A DNA stretch of 11,343 nt from Chloroflexota bacterium (GTDB lineage: Bacteria > Chloroflexota > Anaerolineae > Promineifilales > Promineifilaceae): NCBI GenBank assembly GCA_024223125.1, contig JAAEOP010000629.1, positions 1 through 11,343 on the forward strand, given 5' to 3'. Both the position numbers and the translations under genes were made by a program. The notes under the pieces are model-generated. The model was not told where the DNA came from, searched no databases, and was given only the letters and a program-made list of their open reading frames with translations. This document shows positions 1 through 6,524 of the stretch, in pieces. Each line of letters opens with the position of its first letter. The stretch's first letter is position 1.

Positions 1-645
1 CATATTCGCCAATTGTCGCAGTTGGATTCAATTCGAGAACGCTGGTATGAGAGTCACGGCCGTTACCCCAATGAAACTGATGTTGAAACGATGTTTGCCG
101 AATTTGTGCCCCGTCAGGTTGAAGTGTTGGCCGACTACGCCGACCTCATCCCTGGCACAACCGAAGCTATCACCGAATTTCGCAAGATGGGTTTGAAGAT
201 TGGTTCCACTACCGGCTACATGTTAGCCATGATGGATATTCTAAAAGATGAAGCCGCCAAACGGGGCTATGTGCCCGACAACTCTGTCTGTGCTGAAGAA
301 GTGCCCGTCGGCCGTCCCGCCCCCTGGATGTGTGTCCAAAACGCAATGGAGATGAACATTTATCCCTTTGAAGCGTGTGTCAAAGTAGACGACACTTTGC
401 CTGGTATTGACGAAGGGTTAAACGCCAATATGTGGACCATCGGTCTGGCTAAAACAGGCAACGAAATCGGGTTGAACGAAGCGGAAATCAACGCCCTTGA
501 CCGCGACATGTTGCAGCGCCGCCTGGACAAAGCGTATGATCGTATGGCTAAAGCAGGCGCCCATTATGTGGTAGATGGCATCTGGGATGTACCGGCCGTG
601 TTGGAAGATATTAATAGACGATTGGCGAGAGGGGAACGGCCGTAA
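1..645 (+). CDS. phnX: Phosphonoacetaldehyde hydrolase (phosphonatase), 5' end outside window
   Basis: PhnX cleaves the C-P bond of phosphonoacetaldehyde to acetaldehyde and phosphate, the second step of 2-aminoethylphosphonate use after the transaminase PhnW. It is a cytoplasmic HAD-superfamily enzyme. The frame is open from base 1, reading HIRQ before the first possible start (TTG at 13), and this matches the family after its catalytic lysine. The gene is therefore cut by the window edge, and about 55 residues with the nucleophile Asp and the Schiff-base Lys lie upstream. Visible family signatures are YADLIPG, KIGSTTGY (phosphate-binding Thr/Ser loop), GRPAPWMC, KVDDT followed by EGLNANMW, GNEIGL and GAHYVVDG. 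The KVDDT..GI form is common in PhnX, so it is not a defect. The stop is TAA at 643, 2 bases before the next gene. Recognition is by sequence pattern and is strong. Confidence 0.95.
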   Translation, partial: HIRQLSQLDSIRERWYESHGRYPNETDVETMFAEFVPRQVEVLADYADLIPGTTEAITEFRKMGLKIGSTTGYMLAMMDILKDEAAKRGYVPDNSVCAEEVPVGRPAPWMCVQNAMEMNIYPFEACVKVDDTLPGIDEGLNANMWTIGLAKTGNEIGLNEAEINALDRDMLQRRLDKAYDRMAKAGAHYVVDGIWDVPAVLEDINRRLARGERP

Positions 646-647
646 AT

Positions 648-1253
648 TTGAAAATACCGACATTATCAGAAACAGAATCTTTCCTTGCTGAAGCGGCCGA
701 CCTCAACCCTGGCCCCTGGGTTGCCCACTCCCGCTATGTGGCTGAAGCAGCCCGGCAAATTGCCTTACACCATCCCGAATTGGAGCCAGAAGCCGCCTAT
801 ATTTTGGGATGTTTGCACGACATCGGCCGTCGCGAGGGCATAACTGGGATGCGCCACATCATAGACGGTTATCATTTTCTTGCTGCTCAAGGATATGAAG
901 ATGCGGCCCGCATATGCCTGACGCACTCCTTTCCAGCCCAAGATATTCGTGAGGCTTTTGGAAAATGGGATTGTACTCAGGAAGAATATAATTTTGTGGC
1001 TGACTATCTGCTGGGGATACAATGTACAGTTTATGACAAGCTGTTCCAACTATGTGATGCGCTTGCTTTGCCCGATGGCTGTTGTCTGTTGGAAAAACGA
1101 TTTATTGATGTTGTTTTACGGTACGGGTTTAACGATTTCACTCTGGACAAATGGCGGGCTACCTTCGCCATCAAAGAGCAATTTGAGCAAGAAATAGGCT
1201 GCTCAATTTATGAGCTACTGCCAAATGTAGTGGAAACAACCTTCAATGGGTAA
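648..1253 (+). CDS. HD-domain metal-dependent phosphohydrolase-like protein
   Basis: A 201-residue single-domain HD protein. The metal-ligand series is complete: His27 (WVAHSRY), His57-Asp58 (LHDIGRR), His70 (GMRHI), His93 (THSFP) and Asp137 (LCDAL). HD proteins with this set are usually phosphohydrolases acting on nucleotides or phosphate esters. A few, such as PhnZ, are di-iron oxygenases that cut phosphonates. The Tyr/Glu pair typical of PhnZ is not recognisable here, so the substrate is left open. The start is TTG at 648, chosen because it keeps the full domain and sits 2 bases after the phnX stop. GAGGGG at 629-634, inside the phnX end, could serve as a distant ribosome site. The near-zero spacing implies co-transcription with phnX, so a role around phosphonate or phosphate metabolism is plausible but unproven. 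Confidence 0.85.
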   Translation: MKIPTLSETESFLAEAADLNPGPWVAHSRYVAEAARQIALHHPELEPEAAYILGCLHDIGRREGITGMRHIIDGYHFLAAQGYEDAARICLTHSFPAQDIREAFGKWDCTQEEYNFVADYLLGIQCTVYDKLFQLCDALALPDGCCLLEKRFIDVVLRYGFNDFTLDKWRATFAIKEQFEQEIGCSIYELLPNVVETTFNG

Positions 1254-1254
1254 T

Positions 1255-1425
1255 ATGATAAAAGCGATTACGTTTGATTTTTGGGATACATTGGTTTTTG
1301 ATGATAGTGATGAGCCAAAACGAGCTGCACTGGGATTACCAGGCAAAGCGGAAACGCGACTGCAATTGCTCACGGCCGTTTGCACCCAATTCAACAATTT
1401 ACCAACCATCATTCAAAGAATGTAA
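1255..1425 (+). pseudogene. N-terminal stump of a HAD-superfamily hydrolase
   Basis: ATG at 1255, 1 base after the HD gene stop, opens a 56-codon frame that begins MIKAITFDFWDTLV. This is HAD motif I with the nucleophile Asp at residue 8; Trp takes the place of the usual second Asp, as in some HAD subfamilies. The frame ends at TAA 1423-1425, whereas HAD hydrolases usually need more than 200 residues. Motifs II to IV and the cap are absent, and none of them is visible in the 64 bases that follow. The N-terminal match and tight spacing suggest a former third gene of the phnX operon that lost its 3' part by deletion. A functional 56-residue peptide is unlikely. Confidence 0.7.
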
Positions 1426-1439
1426 ATGGCGGTTAGTTG

Positions 1440-1463
1440 CTGGTGGTATGTACTATCCACCAG
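1440..1463 (+). repeat. Small hairpin, 7-bp stem
   Basis: CTGGTGG at 1440-1446 pairs with CCACCAG at 1457-1463 around a 10-base loop. It lies between the HAD stump and the amidotransferase-like gene. No T-run follows, so it is not a convincing intrinsic terminator. It may be the scar of a small repeat that removed the HAD gene's end. Confidence 0.4.
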
Positions 1464-1489
1464 TCACCAGCCACTATTAGGAGAAATTT

Positions 1490-2344
1490 ATGGCCATAAA
1501 GACCCCGCTCAAATTTTGCATTGTAAATGGCTACCCTAAGCGCAGTCGAGATGTACTCGATGTCACCAACGTGACCCAGGCACATGATCTTTACCTCATG
1601 TTTTTGCGTATAATGCTGCCCAACAGCGAATTCGATCTACTGTTTATCGCTGATTCAGAGGTGGCTATGCCCACGGCCGAAGAAATCGCCGCCTATGATG
1701 GCATCATCTGGACAGGCTCTAACCTGACCATTTACCATGATAATGAGGAAGTGACCCGCCAGATTGAATATTGTCGCGCCGTTTTCGAGGTTGGCGTGCC
1801 CCAGTTTGGAAGCTGCTGGGCGGCACAGATGGCGGCCATGGCGGCAGGGGGCGCGTGTCGTAGAAACCCAAACGGCCGTGAATGGTCAATCGCACGCAAT
1901 ATCACCCTCACCGAAGCGGGCAAAAATCACCCCATGTACATCGGCAAACAACATCAGTTCAATGGCTTCATCATGCACCTTGACGAAGTGTGCGGCATTC
2001 CAGAAGGGGCAACTGTGTTGGCGACGAACGAACACACCGATGTGCAAGCCATCACTGTTAAACATAGCAACGGTGAATTTTGGTCAACTCAATATCATCC
2101 CGAATTCACCCTTTATGAGATGGCGCAACTTATCGGCGCGCGCAAAGAAGCAATCGTCAAAGAAGGCTTCTTCAAAAATGAAAGTGAGATGGAGTCGTTG
2201 GTCAACGACATGATCACCCTTTCAAAAGAACCAAACAATGCTGAATTACGCCAAAAACTGAACATCGGCGATTCCATTTTGGATGATGATATTCGCCAGA
2301 AAGAAGTCCATAATTGGGTCGAATATCTGGTTGTCCCTTCATGA
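1490..2344 (+). CDS. Class I glutamine amidotransferase-like protein (GMP-synthase-type GATase fold)
   Basis: A 284-residue protein with a class I GATase domain over about residues 8-210. The catalytic triad is visible: Cys109 in the nucleophile elbow FGSCWAAQ, and His203/Glu205 in QYHPEFT. The domain is preceded by DGIIWTGS, the usual oxyanion-strand region. A C-terminal extension of about 75 residues (210-284) carries no recognised domain. There is no synthetase domain, so it either supplies ammonia to a partner or hydrolyses a gamma-glutamyl bond, as PuuD-type enzymes of the same fold do. A glutamine-synthetase-like ligase follows 234 bases downstream, which makes a paired gamma-glutamyl role attractive (inference). 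AGGAG about 6 bases before ATG 1490 is a good ribosome site. The TGA stop overlaps the ATG of a short decayed frame. Confidence 0.85.
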   Translation: MAIKTPLKFCIVNGYPKRSRDVLDVTNVTQAHDLYLMFLRIMLPNSEFDLLFIADSEVAMPTAEEIAAYDGIIWTGSNLTIYHDNEEVTRQIEYCRAVFEVGVPQFGSCWAAQMAAMAAGGACRRNPNGREWSIARNITLTEAGKNHPMYIGKQHQFNGFIMHLDEVCGIPEGATVLATNEHTDVQAITVKHSNGEFWSTQYHPEFTLYEMAQLIGARKEAIVKEGFFKNESEMESLVNDMITLSKEPNNAELRQKLNIGDSILDDDIRQKEVHNWVEYLVVPS

Positions 2345-2433
2345 CGACATTTTTTATTCTAATAGACAGCTTGCGTCCAGACACATTGGCGCAGACTGAA
2401 ACCTTAGCTATTGACGGCCGTCCTCAACATTGA
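2341..2433 (+). pseudogene. 30-codon N-terminal stump, possibly alkaline-phosphatase/sulfatase-like
   Basis: ATG 2341-2343 overlaps the stop codon of the amidotransferase gene (ATGA), the classical arrangement for translational coupling. The frame reads MTTFFILIDSLRPDTL and stops after 30 codons at TGA. The opening hydrophobic strand followed by DSLRPD resembles the start of sulfatase or alkaline-phosphatase superfamily enzymes, where the Asp binds metal. The match is too short to be certain. A coupled start followed by an early stop suggests that a real gene was deleted here, leaving this stump and the repeat after it. Confidence 0.4.
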
Positions 2434-2486
2434 CCCTGCCCCAGAATGGAAAGGATCATCCATAGCAGAAATCTTCACCAATACCT

Positions 2487-2532
2487 AGTCCACGAAGGTG
2501 GACTTCGCAAATGTAGCCGTGAATTTATTCGC
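2487..2532 (+). repeat. Double-hairpin intergenic repeat
   Basis: Two hairpins lie 14 bases apart. AGTCCAC (2487-2493) pairs with GTGGACT (2498-2504) around loop GAAG. GTGAAT (2519-2524) pairs with ATTCGC (2527-2532) with one G-T wobble. From memory, the combination of an AGTCCAC-GAAG-GTGGACT hairpin and a following GAATT-ATTC hairpin is a widespread dispersed repeat in cyanobacteria and Chloroflexota. Only one copy is in this window, so that identification cannot be confirmed here. It lies between the 30-codon stump and the ribosome site of the ligase gene, within the 234 bases that lack an intact gene. Confidence 0.55.
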
Positions 2533-2578
2533 TTCTTGAGTAGTAACGAATAAACACAAGTTAAAAGGAAGGAATACA

Positions 2579-3958
2579 ATGTCGAAAATACAGGGCATGT
2601 TGACGTTAGACGAATTGACCGCGCTGGTGGAACAAGGCAAAATTGAAACGGTGGCGATGGTGTTTACGGACCATTACGGCCGTTTCATGGGCAAACGGTA
2701 TGACGCTGAATTTTTTCTAGCCGAGGGTGTCAGTCAGGGCACACATGGCTGCGATTATTTATTGACAGTGGATATGGATATGGAACCTGTCCCCGGCTAC
2801 AAATTTGCCAACTGGGAGCTGGGGTATGGCGACTTTCATCTGGTTCCCGACCTGAACACGCTGCGACGCGCCAGTTGGCTGGACAAGACAGCCCTGGTGT
2901 TGTGCGATGTGGAAAGCAACAAAACCCACCAACCTGTCTCCGTCGCGCCCCGCGCGATGCTGCGCCGCCAACTGGAACAGGCGGCGAGCATGGGATTTAG
3001 CGCCCAGGCGGCTTCAGAATTGGAGTATTACACCTTTGAGGATTCCTATCGCACCGCCTATGAGAAAAATTATATCGGATTGAAAACGGCCGCCTGGTAT
3101 CTGGAAGATTATCACATGTTGCAAGGGATGCGGGAGGAAAAGTTTACGGCCGTCGCCCGCCGCCATCTCAAACAATCCGGTATCCCCGTCGAAAATTCCA
3201 AAGGAGAATGGGGACTGGGCCAGCACGAGATCAACATTCGCTACGCCGACGCATTGACGATGGCTGACCGGCACGTTGTCTACAAACAATGTCTCAAAGA
3301 GGTAGCCGAGCAATTGGATATCAGTGTCACTTTCATGGCAAAATACGCCGCCGATCAGGCCGGTTCAAGCTGCCACATCCATCTGAGTTTGTGGCAGGAG
3401 GAAGAGAATGCCTTCCCAGGCGATCAACTAATTGGCCCGGTACAAGGCTCTGAACTGTTTCGCTGGTTTCTGGGCGGCTGGATTCAACACGTGCCAGAAT
3501 TTATGGCTTTTTATGCCCCCACCATTAATGCCTATAAACGGTATCAGGATGGCTCCTGGGCGCCTACCCGCCTGGCCTGGAGTTATGATAATCGCACGGC
3601 CGGTTTCCGCGTCGTGGGGCAAGGTCAAAGTTTGCGAATTGAATGTCGTATCCCCGGCGCTGATTGCAATCCGTATTTGGCTTATACGGCCGCATTAGCC
3701 TCCGGTCTGGACGGAATAGCCAACCAGATTGAGCCACCCCCCATCTTTGCAGGAGATGTCTACGCCGCCCAGCATCTCCCCCGCGTCCCCTACACCTTCC
3801 GCGAGGCGATTGACCTGTTTGCCAACAGTAGTTTTGTCGGCCAAACATTGGGCGCAGATGTGATGGAACATTACACACATTTCTTCCGCACCGAGCAAAA
3901 AGCGTTCGATAATGCCGTCACTGATTGGGAACGAAAACGGTACTTCGAGCGCATTTAA
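2579..3958 (+). CDS. Glutamine-synthetase-family ligase (probable gamma-glutamyl-amine ligase)
   Basis: A 459-residue, full-length member of the GS superfamily, which activates glutamate with ATP to gamma-glutamyl phosphate and joins it to ammonia or an amine. The N-terminal beta-grasp part contains FTDHYGRFMGKR (29-40). The catalytic barrel shows SELEYY (146-151, metal Glu residues), ENSKGEWGLGQHE (205-217), GSSCHIHLS (262-270), NAYKRY (317-322) and the ATP/glutamate signature RIECRIPGADCNPYL (353-367). There is no Tyr-adenylylation segment of the housekeeping GlnA type. The divergent sequence and amidotransferase-like neighbour favour a PuuA/GlnA3/GlnA4-like ligase for polyamines, ethanolamine or methylamine; the exact amine cannot be read from sequence. 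AGGAAGGA at 2566-2573, 5 bases before ATG, is a strong ribosome site. Confidence 0.88.
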   Translation: MSKIQGMLTLDELTALVEQGKIETVAMVFTDHYGRFMGKRYDAEFFLAEGVSQGTHGCDYLLTVDMDMEPVPGYKFANWELGYGDFHLVPDLNTLRRASWLDKTALVLCDVESNKTHQPVSVAPRAMLRRQLEQAASMGFSAQAASELEYYTFEDSYRTAYEKNYIGLKTAAWYLEDYHMLQGMREEKFTAVARRHLKQSGIPVENSKGEWGLGQHEINIRYADALTMADRHVVYKQCLKEVAEQLDISVTFMAKYAADQAGSSCHIHLSLWQEEENAFPGDQLIGPVQGSELFRWFLGGWIQHVPEFMAFYAPTINAYKRYQDGSWAPTRLAWSYDNRTAGFRVVGQGQSLRIECRIPGADCNPYLAYTAALASGLDGIANQIEPPPIFAGDVYAAQHLPRVPYTFREAIDLFANSSFVGQTLGADVMEHYTHFFRTEQKAFDNAVTDWERKRYFERI

Positions 3959-4013
3959 CTTTGAATGGCACAAAGATAGCGTGTATCATATTGAAATGAC
4001 GGATTATCATTGA
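3957..4013 (+). pseudogene. C-terminal scrap of a HigB-type toxin
   Basis: Directly after the ligase stop, a frame reads FEWHKDSVYHIEMTDYH and stops at TGA 4011-4013. This corresponds to the last strand and invariant DYH end of HigB/RelE-family mRNA interferases (family form: F.W.dG.ay.VEIvDYH). Only about 17 residues of the usual 90 or so remain and no start codon precedes them, so no toxin is made. It lies 9 bases upstream of the HigA remnant, the normal higBA gene order and spacing, which strongly supports the reading. Confidence 0.7.
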
Positions 4014-4022
4014 AGTGATACC

Positions 4023-4232
4023 ATGAGAGATTATCCTCCTATTCCACCCATACGGATTAGCAAAATTGTGCGTGGACAAAGAAGTATAAGCGCTGACACG
4101 GAGCTTCGCCTTACCCGCTATTTTGGCATGTCGATTGAATTCTGGATGGGTATACAAATCCACTCCAATATCGAAATGGCAAAAATGGGATTGTCCGGCC
4201 GTCTGGAAAAAGAAGTAGAAATCTTTGCATAG
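4023..4232 (+). pseudogene. Internally deleted HigA-type antitoxin (XRE HTH)
   Basis: A 69-residue frame whose body, ISKIVRGQRSISADTELRL then TRYFGMSIEFWM, is the hallmark of HigA-family antidotes (form: I.eIv.GkR.ItaDTAlRLarYFG.s.eFWl). The usual N-terminus (about 95-100 residues total, PPIHPGE..L..F) is mostly missing: MRDYPPIP runs straight into PIRISKIV. An internal deletion of roughly 30 residues, perhaps between two short PPI-coding stretches, would explain this. Helices 1 and 2 of the HTH are lost, so operator binding and toxin neutralisation are doubtful. It follows a HigB scrap that encodes no toxin, so this is a dead toxin-antitoxin locus rather than an orphan regulator, though expression of the short protein is possible. 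Confidence 0.75.
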
Positions 4233-4445
4233 ATGAGTATGCTTATATGGGCTTTGCTTTAGATGATGAAACGGCCGTGACCGAACTAAAGATCGAACAC
4301 TTTAATAAATGGCGGCTTGCGGCCGATACACCAGCCTGCCCGTTTGAGTCGGGATAATAGCGATGATGTATATGACACGACCGATCCGTATTCGGCGTCT
4401 TAATCATGGCCGACAATATCCTTGTTGAAAGAGTAAGATTCCTGT
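4233..4445 (+). other. Decayed sequence with no intact gene
   Basis: This completes the 487-base stretch (3959-4445) without an intact gene that begins with the HigBA remnant. A 36-codon frame at 4247-4357 (MGFALDDETAVTELK at its start) follows HigA. In another frame, SDDVYDTTDPYSAS runs to a stop near 4402. The second looks like a natural acidic C-terminus, so a frameshifted or deleted gene may lie here, but no family is recognised. One ACGGCCGT copy is at 4271. Confidence 0.35.
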
Positions 4446-5090
4446 ATGGCAAAACAAAACAAAAAACCACAAATTAAATTATTTGATGATGATCTAAATG
4501 CGGTTTATATCGGCAACTACGAAATCACAGATGAACCAATTCTTGATCGACAATATAAGCGGCTTCCAGGTCACGTAAAAGACACAATTGAGCGATTGCA
4601 TTATGATTCTCAGAGAAAGCCAAGAGAAGCAATACCAAAGTTGCATAAATTGATCAAGAAATATCCAAAAGTACCCATGCTATATAATTATTTGAGCATA
4701 GCATATTCAAGAATCGGAGATGTAGAGAAAGTAGAAAAAACTGCAAAAAAAAATATTGAGAGAAATCCCGATTACTTATTTGCTCGATTGAATTATGCAG
4801 AGATTTTTCTGAGAAGGAAGAAATACGAAAAAATAGCGGAAATATTTGACCACAAATTCGATTTGGAAATGCTCTATCCAAAGCGAAAGCGATTTCATAT
4901 CTCGGAAGTGGCAAACTTTATGGGGTTTATAGGAGTGTATTTTTATGAAATTGGCGAGCGCGAAACAGCAGAGATGTATAATGAAATTCTTCAGGAAATA
5001 GCGCCAGAATACCCAATGTCGAAAAGGTTAAAGATAAAATTATATCCAGGAATTATTGTTCGTCTTTTGAATCGGTTGCAAAGAATGTAA
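4446..5090 (+). CDS. TPR-like repeat protein, probably horizontally acquired
   Basis: A 214-residue protein rich in Lys, Glu and Tyr, with no signal peptide or membrane span. Residues about 55-130 look like paired helices of tetratricopeptide type: the segment around KYPKVPMLYNYLSIAYSRIG, then ERNPDYLFARLNYAEIFLRR, with the usual NP, Y-A-Y and small-residue spacing. Such domains mediate protein contacts; no partner or catalytic residue is evident. The C-terminus (190-214) is basic. The gene is markedly richer in A+T than its neighbours, with long A-runs such as at 4740-4755, and it lacks the ACGGCCGT palindrome. Both signs suggest recent transfer, and it follows a decayed toxin-antitoxin locus. 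The ribosome site is poor (GAAAGAG about 14 bases before ATG 4446). Function is unknown. Confidence 0.7.
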   Translation: MAKQNKKPQIKLFDDDLNAVYIGNYEITDEPILDRQYKRLPGHVKDTIERLHYDSQRKPREAIPKLHKLIKKYPKVPMLYNYLSIAYSRIGDVEKVEKTAKKNIERNPDYLFARLNYAEIFLRRKKYEKIAEIFDHKFDLEMLYPKRKRFHISEVANFMGFIGVYFYEIGERETAEMYNEILQEIAPEYPMSKRLKIKLYPGIIVRLLNRLQRM

Positions 5091-5257
5091 GCAGAGATGA
5101 AATGAAAACGGCCAGTCCGACAACCTAAAGCTGGTGAATGATTGGCAACAATGATTGCTGTTTGTTTCATTTGATTTAGAGCAGTGTCTATGAGGTAAAC
5201 GCCATCAAGTAAGTGTATACCTTTAGATTTCTGCTCTTTTTATTTTCTACTCAATAG
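5091..5257 (+). other. Intergenic stretch upstream of the SDR gene
   Basis: There is no coding frame or strong hairpin here. It contains ACGGCCAG at 5105, a decayed version of the genome's octamer palindrome. A promoter for the SDR gene is likely in this interval because the upstream gene looks foreign, but no convincing -35/-10 pair was found. Confidence 0.3.
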
Positions 5258-5264
5258 AAAGGAG
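5258..5264 (+). promoter_or_regulatory. Strong ribosome binding site for the SDR gene
   Basis: AAAGGAG lies 6 bases before ATG 5271. It is one of the clearest ribosome sites in the window and fixes the start of the SDR protein. Confidence 0.75.
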
Positions 5265-5270
5265 CTTGAC

Positions 5271-6044
5271 ATGAGATTAGTAGGAAAAGTAGCCCTGATT
5301 ACGGGGGCTGGAAGTGGTATTGGTCGGGAAACGGCCGTTTTATTTGCTAATGAAGGCGCGGAAGTAGTTGCTGTAGACATCAATGATGCCGCCGGAGAAG
5401 AAACTGTACAAATGATTACCAGCGCTGGCGGCGAAGCCATTTACGTTCATGCGGATATTTCTCAGGAGGCTGACTGCGATAACATGGTACGCACGGCCGA
5501 AGAGAAATTTGGCAAACTAAATGTACTTTTCAACAATGCCGGTATCTCCCATGCCCAAGACGACGATGCGGTGAATACGGCCGTAGATGTGTGGGATTTA
5601 ACAATGGCGATTAATGTCAAAGGAGTTTTCCTGGGCTGCAAATATGGTATTCCCGCCTTACGACGCGCGGGCGGCGGCTCCATCATCAACACTGCTTCCT
5701 TTGTAGCTGTGTTGGGCGCGGCCACACCCCAATTAGCTTACACCGCCAGCAAAGGGGCCGTGCTGTCTATGACCCGCGAACTGGCAACCATCCACGCCCG
5801 CGAAAACATCCGTGTCAATGCCCTTTGCCCTGGTCCGCTACGGACGGAACTACTCATGAAATATTTGAATACAGAAGAGAAGCGACAGCGCCGTCTGGTT
5901 CACATTCCCATGGGACGATTTGGGGAAGCAAAAGAAATAGCCAAAGCGGCTTTGTTCTTAGCCTCCGACGACGCCTCCTTTACTACTGGCGCTACTTTCC
6001 TGGCTGATGGAGGGATTACGGCCGCTTACGTGACGCCGGAATAA
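5271..6044 (+). CDS. Short-chain dehydrogenase/reductase (classical SDR)
   Basis: A 257-residue cytoplasmic oxidoreductase of the classical SDR family, complete. The nucleotide-binding TGAGSGIG is at 11-18. Asp36 (AVDIND) at the end of strand 2 favours NAD over NADP. NNAG is at 88-91, and the catalytic tetrad is Asn115, Ser143, Tyr157 and Lys161 (AYTASKGA). PGPLRTEL (187-194) and ADGGITAAYV near the C-terminus are also typical. SDRs interconvert alcohols and carbonyls; the substrate is not readable from sequence. The gene stands upstream of remains of a phosphoethanolamine-methyltransferase-like gene and an FAD amine oxidoreductase. Oxidation of an alcohol or hydroxy intermediate derived from an amino-alcohol is therefore possible (inference). 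It is one of only two intact members of its local group, together with the ligase. Confidence 0.9.
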   Translation: MRLVGKVALITGAGSGIGRETAVLFANEGAEVVAVDINDAAGEETVQMITSAGGEAIYVHADISQEADCDNMVRTAEEKFGKLNVLFNNAGISHAQDDDAVNTAVDVWDLTMAINVKGVFLGCKYGIPALRRAGGGSIINTASFVAVLGAATPQLAYTASKGAVLSMTRELATIHARENIRVNALCPGPLRTELLMKYLNTEEKRQRRLVHIPMGRFGEAKEIAKAALFLASDDASFTTGATFLADGGITAAYVTPE

Positions 6045-6059
6045 GGCATGGGATGAATC

Positions 6060-6200
6060 ATGGGTAAAGTGATGCAATCCTTTTTGGATTCCAATCAGTA
6101 TCGTCACGATGAGATTGAGAAATATGAGGCAATTTACGGCTGTAACTTCATCAACCCTGGCGGTAAAGAAACAACACAATGGCTAAGGGCTTGCCCGTAA
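6060..6200 (+). pseudogene. N-terminal stump of a SAM methyltransferase (phosphoethanolamine-N-methyltransferase-like)
   Basis: ATG 6060 follows the SDR stop by 15 bases and opens 46 codons ending at TAA 6198. The peptide contains FLDSNQYRHDEIEKYE, then IYGCNFINPGGKETT. This corresponds to the segment FLDnnQY...iLrYE..fG.gfvStGG.ETT that precedes the SAM-binding motif in phosphoethanolamine N-methyltransferases and relatives. The SAM-binding glycine loop and everything beyond are missing, so it cannot be active. The break falls just before a 38-nt hairpin, suggesting that an insertion or deletion at that repeat removed the rest. Identification rests on one conserved block. Confidence 0.65.
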
Positions 6201-6215
6201 ATAACTTTTGAGTTT

Positions 6216-6253
6216 CCAGATTGGTTTACTCTTTCGAGAGTGAACCAATCTGG
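6216..6253 (+). repeat. Long perfect-type hairpin (17-bp stem, TTCG loop)
   Basis: CCAGATTGGTTTACTCT (6216-6232) pairs with 6237-6253 across the tetraloop TTCG (6233-6236), with a single T-G wobble. Outside it, AACTT (6203-6207) and AAGTT (6256-6260) extend the symmetry. No T-run follows immediately, so it is better read as a dispersed palindromic element than as a terminator, although it could act as one weakly. It sits exactly between the methyltransferase stump and the oxidoreductase start. Confidence 0.65.
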
Positions 6254-6298
6254 CCAAGTTAAAAACGAGCGTTTCCTAAGCGACCTTTGGAATAATCT

Positions 6299-6433
6299 AT
6301 GAATAACTTGTTACCAGACAGATCTCGTGTCGTCATCATTGGCGGCGGTGTGGCTGGATGCAGTATCGCCTATCATTTGACTAAAATGGGCTGGATAAAT
6401 GTCGTTGTCCTGGATCGGAATGAATTGACGTAA
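6299..6433 (+). pseudogene. 5' fragment of FAD-dependent amine oxidoreductase (Rossmann half-motif)
   Basis: ATG 6299 opens 44 codons containing VVIIGGGVAGCSIAYHL (dinucleotide-binding GxGxxG and helix) and VVVLDRNELT, the acidic end of strand 2 that holds the FAD ribose. A palindromic element then enters and its first bases create the stop TAA 6431-6433. Removing 6430-6532 (element plus one target copy) joins this fragment to the downstream frame without loss of a base, giving ..LDRNELTSGSTFHSAG... This piece and the frame at 6513 are thus one gene, related to dimethylglycine/sarcosine dehydrogenases. No intact FAD site is made from either piece alone. Confidence 0.85.
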
Positions 6434-6524
6434 CCATTCAGGTGCCCGGCACTTCATTACCAAGTCTACTGGAGTAGCACACTCGTTTATAAGTGCCGGG
6501 CACCTTGGGGGAGTGAATGATTAC
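6430..6524 (+). mobile_element. 95-bp palindromic (MITE/REP-like) insertion with 8-bp target duplication
   Basis: A non-coding insert in the oxidoreductase gene. It is bounded by the direct repeat GAATTGAC at 6422-6429 and 6525-6532. It carries perfect 15-bp inverted arms, AGGTGCCCGGCACTT (6440-6454) and its complement (6491-6505). Each arm is itself nearly symmetric (GTGCC-C-GGCAC). A small hairpin CTACT-GG-AGTAG lies between them. Net gain is 103 bases, a frameshift plus stop. The arms resemble REP-type sequences moved by RAYT transposases, but a clean 8-bp duplication is more typical of DDE transposases. No transposase is encoded here, so it must have been moved in trans. Confidence 0.85.

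Noticed and set aside
361..420. KVDDT..GI in PhnX instead of KVGDT..D looked like loss of a metal-binding Asp
   Set aside because: Many genuine phosphonatases have the KVDDT..GI form, so this is a normal subfamily variant.
1764..2213. 149-codon + strand frame inside the GATase gene
   Set aside because: It is an out-of-frame shadow; the overlapping frame holds the catalytic Cys, His and Glu.
1490..2344. Calling the GATase-like gene guaA or puuD
   Set aside because: It lacks the GMP synthetase domain and its closest PuuD similarity rests on fold and context only; the substrate cannot be read from sequence.
2579..3958. Calling the ligase housekeeping glnA
   Set aside because: The sequence is divergent from typical GlnA, lacks the adenylylation segment and sits with amine genes; a gamma-glutamyl-amine ligase fits better.
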